From the NCBI GenBank assembly GCA_965222855.1, contig CBDCUL010000011.1, positions 124,001-188,000 of the forward strand: a DNA stretch of 64,000 bases. Reading direction: 5' to 3'. The notes beneath the pieces were generated by a model. That model made no database searches, was not told the DNA's origin, and saw only the letters and a list, made by a program, of their open reading frames with translations. The stretch comes from JABABV01 sp965222855 (GTDB lineage Bacteria; Bacillota_I; Bacilli_A; Mycoplasmatales; JABABV01). Shown piece by piece: positions 56,476-64,000 of the stretch. The position numbers and the translations under genes are program-made. The first letter of the stretch is position 1; every line of letters begins with the position of its first letter.

Positions 56476-57288
56476 TTATTTAAATATATCTTTAACTAAA
56501 TTATCAAATTTATCTTTAGATGCAATATTAAATGGTGTAATTTGAATTAATCTTGCCATAATTTCATCTCAATCATTATATATTGTGTTTTCTTCAATGT
56601 AATTTAAGAAAACTTCATAATTATTAATCGAGCTAACAAAATCATTTTCTTTATTATTTAATAAAGAAATACTCTCTAATTCAGATATTCCTTCTACTAA
56701 TACAAAAGGAATGTTTGTAAATAATAAAATTTTTAATTGATTCTTTTTAACAAATTTTAAAATTTCTTTAATTTCACTTATAGTTAAATAATTTTCTGGA
56801 AATTCCATAACTATAAGTGTAGTATTGCTAACTGTTTTAATTAGTTCTAATTGTAATAATGCAAAATCAAAAAAATCATTAATATGACTAGTTGTTGTAA
56901 AAATAATATCAATGATTTTTTTAAGGTTATCATTATATAAAAATTCTAACTGAGGTATTTGTGAATTAATATCTTCAGTTTTTTTAATAATGTTTTCAGT
57001 ATTAATAATATCGGCAAAGCTATTATTAAAAAAACTATATAAAAATTCTTTAATTAGTTTATTTTTTTTAATATCACCGATATTAAAAAAATCATGATTT
57101 AATTCAATATATCGAATCATATTATATTTATCATCTAATTTATCATCGTTTAAATAAATACTATGGTTTTTTGAACTACGTAATTGTTTACTTAGTTCAA
57201 AAAACGCTTTTTTATTTAAGGGGCTAACTAAATATTTAAATTCACCATTAAGTTCATAGTAGAAGTTATTGTATTTAAATTTAATCAT
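56476..57288 (-). CDS. csn2: Csn2-type adaptation protein
   Basis: 270 aa, between the short (about 220) and long (about 350) Csn2 forms. Called from position (cas9-cas1-cas2-csn2-array) and from features: MIKFKYNNFYYELNGEFKYLVSPLNKKA at the start, a Walker-B-like strand TLIVMEFPENYLTISEIKEI, then LKILLFTNIPFVL. Csn2 is a DNA-end-binding ring needed for spacer uptake. The last 30 codons follow a UGA Trp at about 56566. The gene's 3' end doubles as leader DNA. Confidence 0.75.
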
Positions 57289-57293
57289 TAAAT

Positions 57294-57602
57294 TTAAACC
57301 TCCAAATATCTTTTATCATTAGACATTTCTTCTTGAAAATATTTCTTACCTGATAATATTTTCATATTAGTATATTGTTTTTCAGTCAAAACTAATAAAC
57401 GAACATTCCCTTTCATTGGAATATTTCGTGAAACGCGCTTCATTTGTAATCTGGCGTTATTATGGTTTTGACATACTTTAACATAAATTGAATATTGAAT
57501 CATAAAATAACCATTTTTTAATAATCAGTTGCGAAAACGAGCATAATGATGTTTGTCTTGATCTTCTTTTTGCGGTAGATCATAAAATAATAATAGTCGC
57601 AT
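57294..57602 (-). CDS. cas2: CRISPR-associated endonuclease Cas2
   Basis: 102 aa ferredoxin-like fold. MRLLLFYDLPQKEDQDK carries the conserved Asp after the first strand; ARFRNWLLKNGYFMIQYSIY and GNVRLLVLTEKQYTNM complete the fold. Bridges two Cas1 dimers in the integrase. 4 bases after the cas1 stop. Confidence 0.92.
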
Positions 57603-57606
57603 AATT

Positions 57607-58479
57607 CTATAACTCATCAATATCAATTTCCGTATAGAGTTGTTTATTGATTAAATTATCAATAAACAACTCAATTGCATTATTAATAAAATAAAGTTTT
57701 TTACCAATCCGCACTTGGCTGTTAAAGTGTTTCACAATTTCTTTCTTGATATCACTATTCAAAACATCATCATCATTTAAATTGTTAATAATTCATCAAT
57801 CAACAAAAGGACGGAACGGTTCCATTAGATCACTTGCGAGAGCATAGTAATTACCTTGTGATTTATGAAAGAATGAAATTCTGGGGTCTAAACCTTTTTG
57901 AATGATTGTTCGGCAAAAATACGACCTCAAAACAGCATAACCATAATTTAATAAACTATTCACATAATCATTATTGAAACGTTTGAACCCTTTTTCAAAT
58001 ATTTGATTAAAATATACTTTAGCAGCATGACCTTCACGATTCGTCACATCGCCAGATTTAACGTTTAATATATATTCATCAAACATTCCAATTATCACAG
58101 GATTAATTTTGATTTTTTTCAAAACCATTTGTTGATTTTTTATTTTGTTTTGGATAATTGATTTTCAAAAACGCAATTTAAATTCTTTGCTTCATTTTAA
58201 TTGCGCTTCAAAAATTTTCAGCGTTTTAAAATGACCGTTAAGATTTGTTAGCTGTCCAACTGGAACATGTTTTTCATTACAAAAAATAATATTAATATTA
58301 TATTCAATTGCTTTTGATAATAACCTTCCACTAATTAAGATACGAAAACTATTAATAATTAAAGTATCGATGTCATTTAATGGAATAGTAAAACTACCTC
58401 TTTCTTCAGTTAGAAAGAGGTTATCCAAATATACTTTAGCACTATATGCTTTTTCTAAATTAATTATTTTTCATCCCAT
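57607..58479 (-). CDS. cas1: CRISPR-associated integrase Cas1
   Basis: 290 aa, type II-like. Begins MGWKIINLEKAYSAKVY; the catalytic residues are in SLLNYGYAVLRSYFCRTI (Glu position occupied within the helix region), then DPRISFFHKSQGNYYALASDLMEPFRPFVDWW, which contains the conserved His and the DLMEPFRP Asp/Glu. Two UGA codons beside each other give the WW. Downstream of the tracrRNA gene and upstream of cas2. Confidence 0.93.
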
Positions 58480-58501
58480 ATAATAATTATAGTATAAAAA
58501 T

Positions 58502-58611
58502 AAAAAAATCCCTGACTAAGCAGGGACGTATTTAGGCATAAAGCCTTATTATATCCGAATACAATACTTATACACTCTTGCAAATCAAATTATGCATTAA
58601 TTTAATTTACA
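58502..58611 (-). ncRNA. tracrRNA
   Basis: About 110 bases. The anti-repeat (GCAAGAGTGTATAAGTATTG then TATTCGGATATAAT) pairs with the minus-strand repeat: 17 continuous pairs with a few G-U, then AUAC/GUAU, a CC/GG step, and the lower stem with GUUUUA. It is followed by a nexus-like hairpin AAGGC-UUUAU-GCC and a terminator hairpin GTCCCTG-CTTAGT-CAGGGAT with seven T. Lies between cas9 and cas1. Confidence 0.9.
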
Positions 58612-58617
58612 TTTACT

Positions 58618-58646
58618 ATTATAATGTTTTATTAAAATCTTGTCAA
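58618..58646 (-). promoter_or_regulatory. tracrRNA promoter
   Basis: TTGACA, exactly 17 bases, TATAAT on the minus strand: a full consensus housekeeping promoter, 7 bases after the cas9 stop. It predicts transcription starting near 58611. Confidence 0.88.
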
Positions 58647-58653
58647 TAAAAAT

Positions 58654-61600
58654 TTAATATTTATATTTAATATTTCCAAGTATGTCTAATCTGACTTTTT
58701 GGTTTTCTTTGAAAAATTTGTTAAAATTTTTAGTTTTTAAACCTCCTGTTGCCGAAAATGGTGCATTACCTAAGAAATTAAATTCATTCAATAAATCTAT
58801 CTTGGTTTTTTTATTACTAATTGAAAATTTTAATGGTTTATAAACAATTCCATCCTTATCGTTAAATCCAGAAATATAAAATAAGTCTTCTGTTTTTCTA
58901 TTCATAAAAATATCACTATGATTAATTGAAAATTTATATGTTATATTTTTTTCATTCATCTTTTTTTTAAAACTGTTAATATGTTCTTTAATATCATTAA
59001 TAGGGAAAGTAGTATTTTTAGCATCTATTCTTAATAAATGTATTTTTCCTAAACCAGTATCTTCATAAACGTCTATTCTAGCAAAATTTAAAGATGTTAA
59101 AAATCCTAATTTATTAACATTAATATTGTTGGGATTGTCAATAGGTATAGGTCCTTTATCTATCTTTTTAATTTTTTTAATAGGATTTTTTATATTTTTA
59201 TCATTTTCTCTATTGATATAATTACTATTATCTTTGTTATATTTTTTACAATAAAATAAAAATGGGTTTTTTATTTTATTTTTTTTACCTAATTCTTCTA
59301 TTTCTTCTAAACTAGATTTATATATTTTATTTAATTGATTATAAACCTTTAAATTTTGATGAGTCGGTTGTAACATTAATAATCAGTCTTTGTTTTTAGG
59401 GTTACTTCCAAAATAATTTTTTAACTTTTCAATTTCTTCAGATTTAGTATTATAAATATTTAATTTTGAGACTTTAAATCTTTTTCCATTAATCATTATA
59501 CTACTATAAACTGTTTGAATTGTTAAGGGTATATTTCTTTTAATTTTGGCTTTTCTACTAAATTTTGTTGGAGTACTATCAGATTTAATTGAATTACAAA
59601 AATTAATACGATATTTCATATTAATGAAATTTTTATTATCATTATCTAAAGTAACAACTTCCCCTGTTTCTTTATTAAATAAAATATCATTAAAAACTGC
59701 AACTTCATTCATTAAAGAATTAATTGTTTTGTTTTGTAAAGCTGCAAATACTATAACAGCAGCATCGATGGCATGATGCTTAAAAAGATCGCGATTTTTC
59801 TTTAAATCATCACTTTTATAAAACTGCAATTTATTACGCATAAACCTAGTCATTTTACCATTTAAGTTTTTTACTTTTGTAGGATATTCTTTAGTTTTAA
59901 TGAAATCTTGTAATAAATTCATAATCTTTTTAGTAGTTCATCGTGTATCAACTAAATTTCGATTGATAAACTCTAATTGAGTATCATGTTTATTAATATC
60001 TTCTTCAAATTTTAAATTATTAATTTTAATATTTAAAGCTTTAAGCTGTTTAGCCTTTTTTTTAGAATCTCTTTTATAATTTTTTTTCAAAACATCATAA
60101 ATTTTATCTACATTATCTTTAAATGCATCCCAAGTTTTAAAACTTGAATTGCCCCCATCTTTAATTCACATAAAAGGTGTTTTATTACTTTTACTTTGAT
60201 TATTTCATTTAGAAGTTAAAACTACGTTATTATTTGAATTATCAAAGCTAATAGATTGAGGTATTATATGATCTATTTCATAATTGTGCTTTATAGCATC
60301 GATATTGATTGATTTTCCGTCATAAATATCTTTACCCTCTTGCTCTAAATATAAATACAACTTTCTTCTAAGTTTGCCTGAATGATGTCCAGGAATGCTA
60401 TTAAGTAATTCTTCTATTTTATCATTTTTCTTTTTGTTTGATGCTTGGAATTTTCTAATGTTTTCTTTTTGTTCTTTATCATTTTTTTCACGCGCTAATT
60501 CAACAACAATATTATTTATATTATTAACACCTCATTGTTTTCAAAGTGCATTAATAACTTTAATTGTTTCTCTAAACGAAACAATTACTGAGTATGGCAT
60601 GAAATCAGTATAATAATTTAAAAAGTTATTATCTTTATTTAATGGAATATATTTAATATCCTTATTTTTGATAAATTCATATCTTGGTTCATCTATTTCT
60701 TTGCCTTTGCGACTTTTTAATTGTTGAAAATTATCTTCACCTGTTAATAAATCATTTTTAAATTCTCTTAGAGCTGCAATTGATAATGAATGTGTTCCGG
60801 ATTTTCCAGATCATTTAATTTTAGTTATGAATGATTCTATATCTGATTTTGATTTAAAAAAGTTTTTGTATTTATTTGAGTAAGTTAATTCTAATTTTGC
60901 AATCCTTAAATCTGGACTATCAAAATTGTTCAATACATAAGCCATATCATCTAAAAATTCTGTATTTAAATCTAAAAGTGGATTAAAATCTTTTTTAATC
61001 GCTTTAATCATATATAATGCTTTTACAATTTCTTTATATCCTTCTAATTGAGTGATTTGAAACTTATTTTCAGTATTAATTCTAAATCCTCTTAATTTAT
61101 AATGAGGTAAATCTGTTTTATCTATTTTTTTAGTAAAATATTTTATTAACATGTTTTCTGTAATATTAGATATTGTAATATTGTCGTTTTTACTAACATT
61201 AATTTTGAAAATCATTTTTAATAAATTTTGTTTATCTTCACTAGATAATTTAATTTTTTCTGATTTAGAAAATTTATTATCACTAACTGAAAAATAAATA
61301 TTATTTAAATCATTTAATAAATTAAAAAGTTCAGCTGAAAAAGAGTGTTTAGGTGAACGTAACTGATCTGGATAAATAGAACATTTTCCAATAGTAGTTT
61401 CATATAACTTAGTAATGATATGCTTTTCTACTTCCCCAGTTTTTGTATTTAATTTATTAATAAATTTTTGTTCTACTTTTCCAGTTTTTTCATTTAATTG
61501 AAATAAACCATATTTAGTAGGACTTTTAATACTTCCGGGACCTTCTCAAAATGCACGTGTTTTTTTTAATAATTCTCAATATTTTTTTTCAAATTCACCA

Positions 61601-62232
61601 TTAAATAATTTATTATTTGCAATAAAAATTAATTCTACTTCATCAATATAATTATGTAAACTGAAATTTCTATTATTAAAATTTTCTTTTTTTATTTTTT
61701 TATTTTGTGTATCAGTTTTAGACGGATCCTCTTCTCAACCTCTATAATAGTAATTTTGTTTTAAAAATTTTAATTGTTCTATACAAGGAATCGCTTTTTC
61801 TTTTCTTTCCATATTTTTAAAATCTTCTTCACTCAAATAAGTAAAACCACGATGTTTTAAAATTTTATAAAGCGCAGTTAATAATTCTATTTTAGAAACT
61901 TCATTATTAATTGCTTCATTTCTTATTGATAAAGTGTCTAAATTCTTAATTTGATCAATAAAATTTTGTTTATTATCTTCAAAATTTCCCAAATTATCAA
62001 TCATTTGTTCTTGAACAGCTAATTTAATAAAACTATCAAGGCGTACTCTTCGACGACTTTTTAATCTTCTAGCAGCTCTACATTTACGTCTCTCTTGATT
62101 ATTTTTAGTACTACCAGAATCAAACAAACGAACCCCTTTATCAAGGACCTTAAAGTCTTCATCTAAAACTGCTCAACCAACAGAACCGATTCCGATATCT
62201 AAACCGATATTATATTTTTTGCTATTATCCAT
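58654..62232 (-). CDS. cas9: CRISPR-associated endonuclease Cas9
   Basis: RNA-guided double-strand DNA nuclease, 1192 aa. RuvC-I IGLDIGIGSVGWAV (Asp), Arg-rich bridge helix ERRKCRAARRLKSRRRVRL, REC region with FWEGPGS and CSIYPDQLRSPKHSFS, RuvC-II IVVELAREKND (Glu), HNH YEIDHIIPQSISFDNS then NNNVVLTSKWNNQSKSNKTP (His and Asn), RuvC-III KHHAIDAAVIVFAAL (His, Asp). All catalytic residues are present and the frame is intact with UGA as Trp, so it should be active. PAM-reading C-terminus spans about 59380-58660. First gene of the operon. Confidence 0.96.
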
Positions 62233-62300
62233 ACCTACTCCTTTTTTATAATGATTTGACAATAAAAATATTATACACTCTTTAATGAAAACTGCATTAA
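62233..62300 (-). promoter_or_regulatory. cas9 upstream region with a repeat-like and tracr-like sequence
   Basis: Minus strand: TTAATGCA, ten bases, AAGAGTGTATAATATT, then AAAAGGAG 6 bases before the cas9 ATG. GTGTATAAT contains a possible -10 box. The 12 bases AAGAGTGTATAA at 62271-62282 also occur in every repeat (plus sense) and in the tracrRNA anti-repeat. Confidence 0.5.
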
Positions 62301-62328
62301 AAAAATAACCAATTAAGGTTATTTTTTT
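62300..62328. terminator. Terminator between the permease and cas9
   Basis: AAAAAATAACC-AATTAA-GGTTATTTTTT with T-run. It ends the permease transcript before the cas operon. Confidence 0.75.
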
Positions 62329-62342
62329 AAGCAGATAATTTT

Positions 62343-63860
62343 TTATTTATTTATTTTGATTTTTTTCTTAGAAGTTTTTCTATTAGGAATAACAAATCCT
62401 AATAAAGTAATTACAACAATGAAAATTAAAATATAAATTAAAATTTTATTATCGTGATTAATAGCTGTATCTTTTACGACTCAGCCTTTTTTACAAGTTT
62501 GCACAATATCATAAATTGGGACAGTTAGAAAAAAGAAAATTGAAATGATTGCTGTTGGAATAAAATATCATTGTTTTCTGACAGCAACTTTTTTAGTAAT
62601 TCGATTTATCAATGTATAAATAAAAATTACTGAAATTAAAATTAAGACAATAACTGTTTGTCAATTAGATAAAAAGTTAATGATTGCTCCGAAACCTTTT
62701 GTTGGATCTGATTTGTTATACACAAAAGCACCAATTAAAGCTGATACAACTAAATAGATTAATGATAATCCTAAAGCATAAACACTAGCCCCTCAAGCAG
62801 CACCAGATTTAGACTCTTTTGCTAATAGTTTAGCAAAAGGTAATTTAAAACGTTGACTACAAGTACGTAATAAACGAGTTCCAACAATCGTATAACCATT
62901 AAGTCCAACTAATGTAGCAATAATAACAGTATAATCAATGAACTTAGCAAATCATGGTGCAAAAGTATAATGTGCAAACGTTTCAGCAGTTCCACCACCA
63001 CTAGCAATATTGTGTCCGTTAGAATTACTAATTCCAAAAATTGAAATTGATATTAAAGCATAGAAGACAACTGTAAATAAAATTCCAATTAAAATTGCTT
63101 TCGCTAAATTTTTATCAGGATTCTTAATATCTTTTTTAACATTAGCAACATAATAGAAGCCATCAAACGCAAAGAACACTCCCGGTAATGCTAATAGCAT
63201 TCCCGAAAAACCATTACTATGCAATGTTGTACCACCATTATTAATTGGGTCAAAAATATGACTTGCTGATTTTGAAAATATTCCAAACAAAATAATCATA
63301 ATCAACGGAATTAACTTAAAGATCGTTAAAGCAACTTGAAAAATTTGTCCTGGTTTATTGAATAAACCATTAATTAACAAGAAGTAAGTTAGATAAAAGG
63401 CAGATAATAAAAGTAGAAAATATCACTTTGGATGGGTAACATCAAATGCTTGAAATGTAAAACTAGCTGCAAAGAAAGCTAGTGTTGTATAAATTGCACA
63501 AACATAGATTATTAAGAAAAATCAAGCAAACAAGTTCCCCATTTTTTTACCGACTATTTTATCAGCTCAACCAACAATTCCTTGATTACTGGCTTTTTTT
63601 TCAACTGAAATTACTTCCATAAAAGCTAACGCAGCACAAGTGATTCCTACACCACCAACTAATCAAGCAATCAATGTTCAAGTAACTGATTGTGTTTCAG
63701 CAACTACCCCTGCATTTTTTAGAAAGATCCCCCCACCAATAATAATTCCTACTACTAACGAAATTGCCGTTAATAATCCATAATTTTTTGATTTATTTTT
63801 CGACATTGAAATTCCACCACTAGTATTAGTAGTAATTTCAATTTTCTCATTCTTTTCCAT
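62343..63860 (-). CDS. APC-family amino acid permease
   Basis: 505 aa with about 12 membrane helices. Charged N-terminus with Thr/Ser, then ISLVVGIIIGGGIFLKNAG (helix 1 substrate motif) and FAFDGFYYVANVKKDIKNPDK (helix 6). Paralogue of the plus-strand permease at 47584-49059. Frame intact with many UGA Trp. The cas operon lies directly downstream behind a terminator. Confidence 0.88.
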
Positions 63861-63889
63861 AAATTTAATAACCTCTTTTTTTATTTATT

Positions 63890-64000
63890 TTATTTTTTTA
63901 TTATTTCTTTATTGTTTATTTCTTTATGTTTATCACTATTTTTTAGAAATAATCCAAAAACCATGATAATTAAAAATCCAAATAAAACATACATTAATAT
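63890..64000 (-). CDS. C-terminal end of another membrane protein, cut by window edge
   Basis: The last 36 residues end in a membrane helix (YVLFGFLIIMVFGLFLK) and a charged tail NSDKHKEINNKEIIKK. The layout matches the C-terminus of the adjacent APC permease, so a tandem permease paralogue is likely, but too little is visible to be sure. Confidence 0.5.
   Translation of the reverse strand: MLMYVLFGFLIIMVFGLFLKNSDKHKEINNKEIIKK

Noticed and set aside
53107..56545. Repetitive open frames with periodic YKYCIGIK or FIPIQYLYTL units
   Set aside because: They are the CRISPR repeat translated in different frames; the period is 66 bases and spacers encode the variable parts. Not proteins.
450..63860. 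Apparent premature TGA stops splitting most genes
   Set aside because: They fall at conserved Trp positions (for example SVGWAV in cas9, VRAWTFEAG in ychF). Code 4 explains them; these are not pseudogenes.
1..64000. Prophage, insertion sequence or integrative element
   Set aside because: No integrase, transposase, phage structural gene or terminal repeats were seen. The only mobile-type island is the CRISPR locus.

Overview
The window is a stretch of a mollicute (Mycoplasma/Spiroplasma-type) chromosome. The evidence is very low GC, UGA read as tryptophan in nearly every long gene (for example inside prfA, fba, pyrG, dnaB, uvrA and cas9), RF1 as the release factor, and small genes packed into overlapping operons. 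I cannot fix genus or species. All coordinates assume genetic code 4.

Layout. 1-4.5 kb (minus): prmC-prfA-rpmE, fructose-bisphosphate aldolase, CTP synthase. 4.7-8.8 kb (minus): folate-uptake-type ECF S component overlapping folC behind a probable tetrahydrofolate riboswitch, a second ECF S component, ung, rlmH. 8.8-20.6 kb (minus): dnaB-rplI-gdpP, rpsR-ssb-rpsF, rpoE-argS-ywiB-like, an HD phosphohydrolase, gltX-ispF, ychF. 20.7-28.3 kb (minus): parB-parA, a coiled-coil gene, mnmG, an ABC exporter pair, metG. 28.3-36.8 kb: small membrane proteins, a superoxide-reductase-like protein, divergent ktrB/ktrA, a YihY-type protein, gatB-gatA-gatC. 36.8-47.4 kb: ligA, glycosyltransferases, a small S1 protein, an RluD-like synthase, CPBP protease, nicotinamidase, cardiolipin synthase, tRNA-Ser(GCU). 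47.6-64 kb: an APC permease, uvrA, then a complete type II-A CRISPR-Cas locus, then further APC permeases.

CRISPR locus. Cas9 (1192 aa, RuvC and HNH residues present), a tracrRNA gene with a consensus promoter, cas1, cas2 and a csn2-position gene lie on the minus strand and run into an array of 60 spacers between 52478 and 56459. The tracrRNA anti-repeat, an ATTTGAG leader end and decayed repeats at the far end all say that the array is transcribed on the minus strand with its leader beside csn2. One spacer matches the window's own gltX gene over all 30 bases. The cas promoter region shares two ordered blocks with the tracrRNA 5' region.

Other points of interest. Four conserved genes (gdpP, metG, gatB, gatA) each need one base skipped to be read through. 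In three of them the break falls exactly at a UAA followed by A. This is either a small cluster of insertion errors or +1 frameshifting. The folC leader shows a tidy candidate mechanism in which the riboswitch loop carries the same seven bases as the folC ribosome-binding arm. I found no prophage, insertion sequence, rRNA or replication origin. Outside the CRISPR array no gene-free stretch exceeds 300 bases.
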